Translations under genes and position numbers: made by a program
Shown here: one piece after another, positions 23,545-32,199 of the stretch
Numbering within the stretch: position 1 is the first letter of the stretch
How the letters are laid out: each line of letters begins with the position of its first letter
The notes under the pieces: generated by a model
Database searches by the model: none
The model's input: only the letters and a program-made list of their open reading frames with translations
What the model was told of the DNA's origin: nothing
Assembly: GCA_937934655.1 (NCBI GenBank)
Contig: CALGZB010000279.1
Location: 1 to 34,432 of the forward strand
Direction of reading: 5' to 3'
Length of the DNA stretch: 34,432 nucleotides
DNA from: an uncultured Acidimicrobiales bacterium
GTDB taxonomy: Bacteria > Actinomycetota > Acidimicrobiia > Acidimicrobiales > SHLQ01

Positions 23545-26429
23545 TTCTTCGTGGCGCTCTGATCGCTCCGCTCGGTCCCGCTTTGGTCGCTCCGCTCAGT
23601 TCCGCTTTGGTCGCTCCGCTCGATGGCCCGAGTGTCGGTCCCGAGGTACGACGAAATGACCAATGGGTCGCTTCGCACATCTTCCGGTTCGCCTTCGGCG
23701 ATCACTTCGCCGGATTCAAGGCAGTACACCCGATCGCTAATGCTCATGACCAACGGCATGTCGTGCTCGATGACCACCACGGCCGCTTGAAGCTCTTGTT
23801 GGATCCGTCGAATGAGCGGTCCAAATGCTTCGGTCTCTTTTTGTGCGACACCGCCGGTTGGCTCGTCGAGCAGCAAGACCTGGGCATCGACGGCGAGAAG
23901 CCCGCCGAGCTCAACAATGCGACGGGTGCCGGTCGAGAGTGACGCAACGTAGCTTTCGGCGAAGTGGCCAAGGCCCAGAAAGTCGATGATGTCTTCGGCT
24001 TCGCTTCGTTTGCGCCGTTCGGCCGAGCGGGCGTTTGGAAGGCCGAGCAATGTCGGGATGAGTTTGGTGGATTCGCGGGCCTCAAGAGCGACCATCAGGG
24101 TCTCGCGAACGGTGAGGTCTGGATACAGCTTGGCGGCCTGGAAGCCTCGACCAAGTCCGAGCTCATGGCGCTTGTGCGCCGACAACTTGTTGACCTCCTT
24201 GCCCAGGACTTCGATGCTGCCCGTCGAGGGGACAAAGCCGCTGACCGCGTTAAGGAGGGTCGACTTTCCGGCGCCGTTTGTGCCGATAAGACCCACCAGT
24301 TCATTGGGCATGACGTGGAATGCGACGTCGTTGACCGCTCGGTTTCCACCGAACTGCACGCTGACACCCTGGGTCTTCAGTGCGGGAACTCCCTCAGGCA
24401 AGTCGATTGGTCCGGTGGAGCGAGTAGGGAGTGCATGGACCACTCGGCGTTCTTGGGGCTCGGGTTCGCCCAGGCGCCGATCAGCGGCCGCCAGGATCGC
24501 GTCGCGAGCGGTATAGACCAACTGCTGGATACCACCGGGGAAGTACATGAGCAGCAACAGCAAACCAATGCTGCTGGTGAGAAGGACGACGAGGTCGGGC
24601 GGGCTTGAGCCCCAGAACGATGGGAACCCGACGACCCAGAGCGCACCAAGAACTGGTCCGGCTACCGATCCGAGTCCGCCGATGATCGCGATGGCCACAA
24701 TCCGAATCGACTGCTCAGGTCCGAACACCGAGGCCGGTTGCACGGCGGATTGCAGGGTGATGTACAAGGCGCCCGCAAACGCAGCGATGCCGCCAGAGAG
24801 GGCGAAGGCCGTGAGCTTGGCCCGTGCCGGGTTAACCGTTGCGGCAGCAGCTGCTTGCTCGTTTTCGCGAACCGCGATGAGCGTGCGACCAATTCCGGTG
24901 CGGCGAATTCGTGACACGAGGATGGACACGAGGACGAGGCAGGCGAGGCAGAAGAAGAAGTAGGCCTTGCGCGACTCACCAAAGTCCACGGGACCGATGA
25001 CTGGTTTCGGCACGGGGCGAGTGGTGGCACTTCCGCCGGTGAAGACGTCTCGAAGCAGAATCCAGTTGGCGGCAGCCACCGCAAAGGCGAGCGTGGCGAC
25101 TGCGAGGAAGAGGCCTTTCACCCGCAAGGCCGGAATTCCGATGATGAGCGCCGCGATCACGCCGACAATGACGGACCAGATAAGCGACAGTCCCCACGAC
25201 ATCGTGAAGGCGTAGTTGATGAAGGGAAGTTCGTTGCCCTGCGTGAAGGTCACCATGGTCATCGCACCGAGGCCGACGAAGGCGAATTGACCAAGCGAGA
25301 GCTGGCCCGCCCAGCCGGTGAGGAGCGAAAGCGACACACCGACAATGGCGATGATGATGATTCCGGTCCACGTGAACAGCCTTGAGTTGCTGTCGACGAG
25401 CAAACCAAACACCGCGAAGAATCCGAAGAGCAGACCGAACCCGATGAAGTTGAAGTGTTTGACCCAGAACACCTTTTTGAGTCGGTGTGGTATCGGGCGG
25501 AGGTGCGGCGAGAGCGACCAACTGGCGTCTTCGGTGCTTGAGCGCTTTACAAAAAGCACGACGACCAGGACGGCGATGAACAGGTAGATGTCGACGGTTC
25601 GGCGGCTCGAGTTGGATGCCACGAGTTGCTCGACGACGCCGACCGAAAGGCCTCCGACCAGCACCATCGGAAGTGATTGCATTCGAGCGATGAGACCGAC
25701 CGTGACGGCCCGAAGGAGCAATGGAGCGCCAAGAGCGGTGGCTCCGGCGGCTGCGGCATTGCTGATTGTGTAGGGGGCGAAAAGGATGGCGGTGGCGGCT
25801 GCGAGGGCTCCACCGATGGACCATACGATGGTTGATGTGGTCTTGGGGCTCGTGCCGTATACCCGTGCGGTGTCGCCGTTCGATGCGGTTGCTCGAACCG
25901 CAAGACCGAAACGGGTCCTTGCGAGAAACCATGCCAGGGCCAAGATAAGCACGGGAACCACGATGAGCACCACGTACTCGCGGGGGAGAATTCGCAGATT
26001 GGACGAGGGTTCGAAGACCCGGCTGAAAGGCAACGGGATCGGGCCTGGCGACGACACCGACGGCAGGTTGATTTTGATTGCGGTGAGCAGCTGGGCCACA
26101 CCGATCGTGGCGATGAGCAGCACAAGACGAGGCGAATGGAAGAGCCGTCGAACGATGATGAGCTCGGTACATAAGCCGATGAATGCCCCGACACCGATAC
26201 AGATGACGTACGCCAACCACCAGTTGAGGTTGACCTCGACGAGGAGATACAGGAACAGGCCGACGCACAACGCGCCGGTTTCGGCGTGGGCAAAGTTGAG
26301 CACGCCGGTCGATCGGTAAACGAGCACAAAGCCTGCAGCGAGCGCGGCATATGCCAGGCCGGTGACCAACCCGATGAGGATGCTCTGCTGCGAGATCTCG
26401 AATGCGAGGGTGAGGGTGTTGCCTATCAC
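23541..26429 (-). CDS. LivH-LivM-LivG triple fusion, branched-chain amino acid-type ABC importer
   Basis: One 962-residue chain holds three subunits that are normally separate. Residues 1-295 are LivH (GLAYAALAAGFVLVYRSTGV at 24-43). Residues about 328-640 are LivM (TGWAGQLSLGQFAF at 371-384). Residues 684-935 are a LivG ATPase with Walker A GTNGAGKS (716-723), Walker B VLLLDEP (851-857) and H-loop H889. The signature motif reads LSTGT (831-835) where LSGGQ-like sequence is usual. The tail ends in three ERSDQSGT-type repeats (937-960). It lacks LivF; the only LivF domain nearby is fused to an MFS carrier in the gene just upstream, whose stop overlaps this GTG start (GTGA). The cargo is probably an amino acid or small amide, but this is not established. 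Confidence 0.94.
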   Translation of the reverse strand: MIGNTLTLAFEISQQSILIGLVTGLAYAALAAGFVLVYRSTGVLNFAHAETGALCVGLFLYLLVEVNLNWWLAYVICIGVGAFIGLCTELIIVRRLFHSPRLVLLIATIGVAQLLTAIKINLPSVSSPGPIPLPFSRVFEPSSNLRILPREYVVLIVVPVLILALAWFLARTRFGLAVRATASNGDTARVYGTSPKTTSTIVWSIGGALAAATAILFAPYTISNAAAAGATALGAPLLLRAVTVGLIARMQSLPMVLVGGLSVGVVEQLVASNSSRRTVDIYLFIAVLVVVLFVKRSSTEDASWSLSPHLRPIPHRLKKVFWVKHFNFIGFGLLFGFFAVFGLLVDSNSRLFTWTGIIIIAIVGVSLSLLTGWAGQLSLGQFAFVGLGAMTMVTFTQGNELPFINYAFTMSWGLSLIWSVIVGVIAALIIGIPALRVKGLFLAVATLAFAVAAANWILLRDVFTGGSATTRPVPKPVIGPVDFGESRKAYFFFCLACLVLVSILVSRIRRTGIGRTLIAVRENEQAAAAATVNPARAKLTAFALSGGIAAFAGALYITLQSAVQPASVFGPEQSIRIVAIAIIGGLGSVAGPVLGALWVVGFPSFWGSSPPDLVVLLTSSIGLLLLLMYFPGGIQQLVYTARDAILAAADRRLGEPEPQERRVVHALPTRSTGPIDLPEGVPALKTQGVSVQFGGNRAVNDVAFHVMPNELVGLIGTNGAGKSTLLNAVSGFVPSTGSIEVLGKEVNKLSAHKRHELGLGRGFQAAKLYPDLTVRETLMVALEARESTKLIPTLLGLPNARSAERRKRSEAEDIIDFLGLGHFAESYVASLSTGTRRIVELGGLLAVDAQVLLLDEPTGGVAQKETEAFGPLIRRIQQELQAAVVVIEHDMPLVMSISDRVYCLESGEVIAEGEPEDVRSDPLVISSYLGTDTRAIERSDQSGTERSDQSGTERSDQSATKK
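23550..23621 (-). repeat. 24-bp tandem repeat encoding three ERSDQSGT units
   Basis: Three in-frame 24-bp units form the extreme C-terminus of the LivHMG fusion (residues 937-960): ERSDQSGT, ERSDQSGT, ERSDQSAT. The units are nearly identical at the DNA level, rich in GCTCCGCTC, and stop two codons before the end. They look like a recent in-frame expansion and are probably a disordered tail. Confidence 0.8.
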
Positions 26430-28693
26430 TTGTGTCCACCTAGGAAGACGGCTTCGGCGAGATCGTCGCGTTCGGCAAGTTCTTTCGCGTCACCTTCAAA
26501 GCGGACGACGCCCTTTTCGATGAACACTGCCCGGTCAGCGAGCGAGAGGGCGATGTTGACCGATTGTTCAACAATGAGCATTGTCATACCTTCGTCTCGG
26601 AGTCCTTCGATGACCTCGAGGAGTTGTTGCACGACGAGGGGGGCGAGTCCGAGGCTGAGTTCATCGATGATGAGGATCTCGGGCTTATGCATGAGTGCCA
26701 TTGCAAGGGCCAGCATCTGCTGCTGTCCGCCCGACAGGTCGCCAGCTCGTTCGCCCAGGCGGCCGTCGAGTGCCGGGAACCGGCCGACGGCCTCGGCAAT
26801 TCGTGCGTCGACGTCGGCTTTTTCCAACTTGGAAGCGAGCACCGATGCTCGAAGGTTGTCGCCGATACTGAGGTCGGGGAAGATGCCTGCGCCGCCGCGG
26901 AGTTGGACGATTCCTTCATGGAACCGTCGTTCGGCGTCGGTGTAGGTAATGGTGCGGCCATTGAGACGGATAACTCCACGGTCGGGGGTTCCGAGGCCGC
27001 TGATGGCTCGGATAATTGTTGACTTCCCAGCGCCGTTGGTGCCGAGCAGCGCCACGACCTCGCCTTTGTGAACTTCGAGTTCGACATCGAACAGAACCTG
27101 CACCAGTCCGTAGCTGAAGTCGAGGTTGCGGACCTGAATCACCGGGATGTTGTCGGGTTCGGCGAGCATCCTCTCGACTTCATCTTTCTCTTCGAGGAGC
27201 TCTTCCACCGCAACCGAGATGTCGCTGCGGATAAACCGTGCCCCATAGATGATGAGGAGGCCGCCGATGATTGCCGCTGGTGGCGCTACTACCCACATAG
27301 CGGTGCGGTTGCCGAAGGAGTCGGAGAGTTGGCCGACGAAAAGACCACCGAAGAAGCCACCCATGAGAAAGATAAACACGGGAAGGAAGGCGAAGGCCTG
27401 GGCCCGAATCCGGAACGGTGAGACGGCGGCGATGATTGGCCCGGCAGCCACCAGCGCCGAAGCGATCGATGCCTGAGCCAAAGCGATGAAGATGACCAGT
27501 GGTCCAATGGGCTTGAGCGGAAGCCCGACGCCGTAGAAGATGCCCGAAAGGATGACGAATCCGCCGGCGATCTTCATCATGGTGGGAGGGTCTTCGCGGA
27601 ACTTGCGATCGAGCAGCTTGCCCACGAAGGGCAGAATCGGAATCGTGATGACCCAGATCAACGACTCGATCACACCCCGCTTCAGGGGTCCGAAGCCGTA
27701 CTTGTTTTCCATCAGCAGGTTGAACTGCAACGGCACGGCGATAAGCGCAAAACCGAGCACACCGACACCAACGGCCAAGAAGTAGAACGTCTTTACTTTG
27801 CCGAGACGAGCAAAGGCTTGGGCGACAGATACGGGAAGTTCGGCCTCGGATTCGGCGTCGTTGTGATCGTAGAGCTGCTTGTCGTACTCCGGGTCGGTGG
27901 TGCCCAGAATGGCTTTTTGGTCGAAGTGGCCTCGACGTGGTTCTTTCAATCGGGTTGCGGCCAGGCCCAACACGACTGGGGGAATCGCGAGGACGAAGAA
28001 CGTCCAACGCCAGCCCTCGTCGCCACCGGCAATCGCGGCAACGCCACCAACGATGAGGGGGCCCAAGAGCTGACCAAGGGGCCGACCGATTCCTTCGAGG
28101 GCAAAGATCTGGCTGCGAGCCTGAACCGGGTACGCATCGGTAAGAAGCGAGTTAGAAACCGGGATCCGGTACGCCTGGCCAGCACCGGTAAAGGCGTTGG
28201 TCATGAAAAGTTGGAAGGGGTTGATGACCAGGCCGCTCAAGAACATCGACACGGCCCAGAACAGCGAAGCGATGGGGATCAGGGTCACTCGTTTGATGCG
28301 GTCGGCAAGCGACGCCATCGGCACCGCACCGAGAACCAGAGCAACACCACCGAACGACAGCACGCCGGTGAGAGCGGTGTCGGACAACCCGAACGTATTC
28401 TGAATGTCGGGGGCGATAACCCGGATCGCGCGAGGGATGTCGTCGATCACGTTGAGGAGGAACATGAAGACCAGCATCTTCTTGCCGCCGATCTCCAGCG
28501 CCTCTTTGACCGTCATGGGGTCGTCGCCAACACCTGGAAGAAGATCGTCGGGGAGAATCGTTCGTTCGTCGCGTTCGGCCTGCGTGGCTTGACGGCGCGC
28601 TTCTTCCACCAAGACTGCTTGGGCTAATTGCCCAACATTGTTTTCGCCAACAGTGTTTTCCCCAGCAGTGTCGGTGGGTTCTTCGACGGTCAC
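26426..28693 (-). CDS. MFS transporter fused to a LivF-type ABC ATPase (copy 1)
   Basis: The 755-residue chain joins two transporter classes. After about 70 soluble residues comes an MFS domain (about 70-490) with motif A SLADRIKRVTLIP, the segment GAGQAYRIPVSNSLLTDAYP and GWRWTFFVLAIPP. A charged linker (VEELLEEKDEVERML) leads to a LivF ATPase (about 518-755) with Walker A GTNGAGKST (551-559), LSGGQQQ (653-659), Walker B ILIIDELSLGLAP, and the LivF-type VEQS in place of an H-loop histidine. All ATPase motifs are intact. Stop overlaps the LivHMG start (GTGA), so LivF is supplied only as this fusion and should dimerise with the LivG domain. I chose GTG 28693, which has AGGGA just upstream; a TTG at 28777 is in frame. 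A second copy starts at 32273. Confidence 0.92.
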   Translation of the reverse strand: MTVEEPTDTAGENTVGENNVGQLAQAVLVEEARRQATQAERDERTILPDDLLPGVGDDPMTVKEALEIGGKKMLVFMFLLNVIDDIPRAIRVIAPDIQNTFGLSDTALTGVLSFGGVALVLGAVPMASLADRIKRVTLIPIASLFWAVSMFLSGLVINPFQLFMTNAFTGAGQAYRIPVSNSLLTDAYPVQARSQIFALEGIGRPLGQLLGPLIVGGVAAIAGGDEGWRWTFFVLAIPPVVLGLAATRLKEPRRGHFDQKAILGTTDPEYDKQLYDHNDAESEAELPVSVAQAFARLGKVKTFYFLAVGVGVLGFALIAVPLQFNLLMENKYGFGPLKRGVIESLIWVITIPILPFVGKLLDRKFREDPPTMMKIAGGFVILSGIFYGVGLPLKPIGPLVIFIALAQASIASALVAAGPIIAAVSPFRIRAQAFAFLPVFIFLMGGFFGGLFVGQLSDSFGNRTAMWVVAPPAAIIGGLLIIYGARFIRSDISVAVEELLEEKDEVERMLAEPDNIPVIQVRNLDFSYGLVQVLFDVELEVHKGEVVALLGTNGAGKSTIIRAISGLGTPDRGVIRLNGRTITYTDAERRFHEGIVQLRGGAGIFPDLSIGDNLRASVLASKLEKADVDARIAEAVGRFPALDGRLGERAGDLSGGQQQMLALAMALMHKPEILIIDELSLGLAPLVVQQLLEVIEGLRDEGMTMLIVEQSVNIALSLADRAVFIEKGVVRFEGDAKELAERDDLAEAVFLGGHK

Positions 28694-28831
28694 GTCGTCC
28701 CTGCTTCCCCGTAGATTCCCCCGCCCCGAAGGATCGGAGCTTGCATGATCTTGGTGGCTTGAGGGGCGGTTAATCAAATGCCTTCACGCGCGATCTGCGT
28801 TCTTTGATGTGTTGCAGTACCTTTTGAACCA

Positions 28832-28853
28832 GTTGTGGCGAGCGTCACAACTC
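28832..28853. promoter_or_regulatory. Palindromic operator candidate AGTTGTG-N8-CACAACT
   Basis: A perfect 7-bp inverted repeat with 8-nt spacer lies 15 nt before the lipoprotein gene start at 28869, in the 175-nt divergent region with the MFS-LivF fusion. Its position in the leader suits a repressor site. No regulator gene is in the window. Confidence 0.45.
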
Positions 28854-28868
28854 TCTTGAGGGGGAGAT

Positions 28869-30497
28869 ATGAAACGGACAATGCTTGTTCGCCTTATATG
28901 TGCACTAGCCGCATTCGCGATGATTGCTTCAGCTTGTTCAGGCGAGAGCACCTCGGTTGACGATGCTGATATCGAGGTTGACAACGGTGATGCCGATGCC
29001 GAGGCCGAAGGTGATGATGACGCTGACGAGGCGCCAGAGACCACCGAAGCGCCAGCCGAAACCGACGACGGTGGAGACACCGAGGCCGCGGCGAATGAGC
29101 CGGTATTTGCCGAAGACCCGCATGGCGGACTCTTTGCTGACTTTCAGGCATCGTTCGATCGCAGCACCGATCCGTTTAGCAGCCTCGACGAGTTCTGCCA
29201 GGAGCACCCTGCCGCCGAGAACCGCACGGCCAGCATGACGGGAATAACCGAGGACACCATCGAGGTCGGTCACCTCCGCAGCACGCTTGAAGAACTCGCT
29301 GCTATCGGCTTTGGTGTCGAGGTCGGCGATGTCGCCGAGCAGTTCGAATTCTTGGTAGCCGCCATTAACGAGTGCACCATCCGTGGCCGCACCCTCGAAC
29401 TCAACACGGCTGAATCCAGCCCACTTGCACCCGACACCGTGGCAGCGCTCACCGCTGCCTGTCTGGAACTTACCGAAGACAGCAATTCGGTGATTGTGAT
29501 GAACTCAACCGGTTTCCAGGGCTCGGCGGTCTTCTGTGTAACCGAGGAGCACGAGACGCCCCTTATTACCACCCAGGGTCTTCCTGAAGAGTTCTACGAG
29601 CGCAGTCTCGGACGACTTATTACTGCCTTCCCGAGTCAGTTGGCATCGTCTCGAGACCTCGTGCAAAAGGCCGATGAAGCTGGCTTACTCGAGGGCAAGA
29701 CAATTGGGTTGGTCGCTCCCGACACGCCTGGCATTGCTGAAGAGTTTGAGGCGCTCGAGGTGATACTCAATGAGTTCGGCTACGAAGTTGCTGTCTCCGA
29801 CGTTATTGGTTGCGGTGGCGGTACCAGCTGCGCCGAGGGTCTTCAGGACAGCGTGGCCAGCATGAAGTCGGCCGGCGTCGATGCAATCTTCCCCGGCCTC
29901 AACATTTTGTCGCTTCCCGGCTACGTGTCGGAGATGGTCACCCAGGGTTACGCCACCGGCGATGTGCAATTCTTTAACTCATCGATTAACAGCCAGAACG
30001 GCGATCTCGTGTCGTCGAAGGTAAAGGCGTTCGGTGGCGACGCTGCTGCCGAGATGTACAACAACGCGTTCCTTGTCGACCGGGCGTTCACGGGCCAAGA
30101 AAACACCGATGGGGCGATCTACCCGCCTTTCAATGAGTTGTGCCTGAACACCTATGAAGCACAGGGCGGTCCGTTGCACGACTATTTCAGCACGGTCGAC
30201 GGGTCGGCAGCGGGCATGGTTACTACCATTTGCGGCCAGGTTCGCCTCGCGGCACGCGTTCTCTACCACGCTGGTGATAACCCGACGCCTGAGTCGATTC
30301 TTGAGGCCATTGCAAACCTTGGGCCGGTTGATACGAACGACATGGTCCCGGGCATTTCCGACGGGAAGAATGGCTTGTACCGGGCGGTGCAGGAGACCCG
30401 TTGGACATGGCCTTGTGCGTTCGGTGAAGAGAACGCCTTCGACGACAACAACACCTGCATTGTGCCGGTCGGAAACTTCACTCCCGCCGAGAACTAA
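28869..30497 (+). CDS. ABC transporter substrate-binding lipoprotein (LivK-like), copy 1
   Basis: The 542-residue protein has a lipoprotein signal (MKRTMLVRLICALAAFAMIASAC) whose lipobox ASAC gives C23 as the lipidated residue, so it should be anchored outside the membrane. An acidic Asp/Glu/Thr-rich linker spans about 24-80. The remainder is a type I periplasmic binding fold of the LivK/Peripla_BP_6 class, opening at GITEDTIEVG and holding an unusually large number of cysteines for this family. GGGGGAG lies just before the ATG. It is divergent from the MFS-LivF fusion and probably delivers cargo to the LivHMG channel. A firm terminator follows. The ligand is unknown. Confidence 0.9.
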   Translation: MKRTMLVRLICALAAFAMIASACSGESTSVDDADIEVDNGDADAEAEGDDDADEAPETTEAPAETDDGGDTEAAANEPVFAEDPHGGLFADFQASFDRSTDPFSSLDEFCQEHPAAENRTASMTGITEDTIEVGHLRSTLEELAAIGFGVEVGDVAEQFEFLVAAINECTIRGRTLELNTAESSPLAPDTVAALTAACLELTEDSNSVIVMNSTGFQGSAVFCVTEEHETPLITTQGLPEEFYERSLGRLITAFPSQLASSRDLVQKADEAGLLEGKTIGLVAPDTPGIAEEFEALEVILNEFGYEVAVSDVIGCGGGTSCAEGLQDSVASMKSAGVDAIFPGLNILSLPGYVSEMVTQGYATGDVQFFNSSINSQNGDLVSSKVKAFGGDAAAEMYNNAFLVDRAFTGQENTDGAIYPPFNELCLNTYEAQGGPLHDYFSTVDGSAAGMVTTICGQVRLAARVLYHAGDNPTPESILEAIANLGPVDTNDMVPGISDGKNGLYRAVQETRWTWPCAFGEENAFDDNNTCIVPVGNFTPAEN

Positions 30498-30534
30498 TTC
30501 CATAGAGCGAAAATTTGCAGCAACAGAAAACGTG

Positions 30535-30573
30535 GGAGGGGCCGATGCATAAGCGTCGGCCCCTCCTGCTTTT
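30535..30573 (+). terminator. Rho-independent terminator after the first lipoprotein gene
   Basis: A 14-bp stem (30535-30548 with 30553-30566, one G-T pair, loop ATAA) is followed by TGCTTTTC. It is 37 nt after the stop codon. Confidence 0.88.
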
Positions 30574-30605
30574 CGTGTCGGTGAATCGTCGAGCGGCCTA
30601 TCGAC

Positions 30606-30659
30606 CCGAACTCGTACAGGTTTTGGTTGTTGTAGCAGCCAGGTTCTGTACGAGTTCGG
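30606..30659. repeat. Inverted repeat at the centre of the convergent lipoprotein genes
   Basis: CCGAACTCGTACAG (30606-30619) is the exact reverse complement of CTGTACGAGTTCGG (30646-30659), separated by 26 nt. It lies between the two convergent substrate-binding genes. It may serve as a terminator for the minus-strand gene, but there is no U-tract; it may also be a dispersed REP-like element. A GAGCGCAGCGAA motif follows at 30665-30676. Confidence 0.6.
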
Positions 30660-30681
30660 TTAGTGAGCGCAGCGAACGGCG

Positions 30682-32145
30682 TTAGCTGGTGCCGTCGAGG
30701 ATGTCGGTGATCGGCACAAGTTCGCCTTCTTCGCCGACCGTCATGTCGAAGATCGACAGACGGAACGAGTCGTCGGCGTCGTACTTGCCAGGCCCGAATG
30801 ACGAGAATGGCAGACCGGGAAGGGTGAAGTCGCCCATACCGTCGGCGGCGGCGAGGAACGACTCTGGCGTCAGGTCAGCGCCGGCTGCGGTTGCAACCTG
30901 CGTAAACGCTTGAAGCCATCGGCAGTAGCTCATGATTGGGTTGAACCACTGCTCTTCGCCTTCGGCGTACTCGCTGGGGAGTTTGTCTTCGGCGACATCG
31001 GGGTTCGCGGCAAAGAAGATCTCACGGCATGCTTGCGTTCCAGCTTCTTCATAGATCTCGTCGTCGGTGAGGCCGGTCGGAGTAATCGAACCATCGATCA
31101 TTTCGGCGGTGGTGTTCTCACCTGGGTTGTCGAGCGCATTGCGTTCGAGGACCCACTTTTCAACGTCGAGGCCGTTTTCGAACACGCCGCGGGTGCCGGC
31201 TTGGCCGCTACCGATGATCAGCACCTTGTCGGCGCCCGATGCCCGAATGTTCTCGGCCAGAACCTGCCAGCGGGCGTTCTCGGCGACGATGTCGCCTTGC
31301 GGTACGTCGTTGATGGCAACCAGAACTGGGTCGACGCCCTTTGCTTGGAAGAGCGCCTCAGCCTGCTCAAACACGTCTTCGAGCTCGATGGAGCCAATGA
31401 TCGCAACCTTCGCGTCGTCGAGTCGACCGTCTTGTTCGAGCAGATCAACAAAGACCGAAAGGCGACGGTTACGTAGCGACGAGGTTTGGAGCCATGGTGC
31501 CTTGGCTTGGGCCAGACGCTCTTCGGACTGCACGCCACCGATCAGCACGGTTTCGTGGGTGTCGGTGATGCAGACGTTTTCGGTTTCGGCTGGTCCGAGG
31601 AATCCGCCGACAATGGCGAACACTTCGTTGTCTTCGGTGAGACGGACACAAACCTCAGCGGCAACAGTGGTTCCGAGCGGCGTGTAGAACTCGAAAATTG
31701 GCTCGATCATTCGGCCGTTAATGCCACCGTTGGCGTTGATGTCATCGATGTAGGTCTGCATGACGAGCTGTTGATCGCCCCAACCCTGCGGCGAGAGGTT
31801 CTTTTCGACCAGATCGACGAAGTCGAGCATGGTGACACCAATGGTGATGGTGTCTTCGGTGACGCCACGGAACGACGCAGTGAGCGCTGGTGCATCGTCT
31901 GCTGGCTCTTCAGCGGGCTCCTCGCCGGCCGGTTCTTCGACAGGTTCGTCGTCAGCGGGTTGCTCATCTGCTGGTTCGTCGTCGGCTGGTGCTTCGGTGC
32001 TGGTGGTTTCGGGCTCTTCGTCATCGCTGGTGGCTTCGCCACCGCCGCACGCTGACGCAACGAGCGCAAAGAGCGCCAGCATCGCCAACAATCTGGTCAG
32101 CACCCCCGTTGCTTTTGTTGTTTGAGACTCATTTTGCAAGCTCAT
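30682..32145 (-). CDS. ABC transporter substrate-binding lipoprotein (LivK-like), copy 2
   Basis: The 487-residue protein has a signal peptide with lipobox VASAC (C33), then a long acidic linker of repeating DDEP/EEP units (about 38-88), then a LivK-type binding fold beginning GVTEDTITIGVTMLD. The segment CVRLTEDNEVFAIVGG and the CITDTHETVLIGG strand line up with matching parts of the other lipoprotein (CLELTEDSNSVIVMN, CVTEEHETPLITT), so the two are paralogs that have diverged widely. AAGGGGAT lies about 8 nt before the ATG. It is divergent from the second MFS-LivF fusion, the same arrangement as copy 1, and likely serves that transporter. Ligand unknown. Confidence 0.92.
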   Translation of the reverse strand: MSLQNESQTTKATGVLTRLLAMLALFALVASACGGGEATSDDEEPETTSTEAPADDEPADEQPADDEPVEEPAGEEPAEEPADDAPALTASFRGVTEDTITIGVTMLDFVDLVEKNLSPQGWGDQQLVMQTYIDDINANGGINGRMIEPIFEFYTPLGTTVAAEVCVRLTEDNEVFAIVGGFLGPAETENVCITDTHETVLIGGVQSEERLAQAKAPWLQTSSLRNRRLSVFVDLLEQDGRLDDAKVAIIGSIELEDVFEQAEALFQAKGVDPVLVAINDVPQGDIVAENARWQVLAENIRASGADKVLIIGSGQAGTRGVFENGLDVEKWVLERNALDNPGENTTAEMIDGSITPTGLTDDEIYEEAGTQACREIFFAANPDVAEDKLPSEYAEGEEQWFNPIMSYCRWLQAFTQVATAAGADLTPESFLAAADGMGDFTLPGLPFSSFGPGKYDADDSFRLSIFDMTVGEEGELVPITDILDGTS

Positions 32146-32199
32146 TGATTCGATCCCCTTCGTTGGTGAATGGACTCCCCATGGTCCTTACGTTTCCAA

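Noticed and set aside
24976-26439. Long alternative-frame reading frame (about 487 codons) on the minus strand
   Set aside because: It lies inside the LivHMG fusion in another frame, is very rich in Arg, His and Pro, and has no family pattern; the Liv domains read cleanly in the true frame.
27818-28627. About 270-codon plus-strand frame opposite the MFS-LivF fusion (with a similar minus-strand frame opposite copy 2 at 32285-32890)
   Set aside because: Both are antisense shadows of conserved MFS coding sequence; their similarity to each other only mirrors the similarity of the two sense genes.
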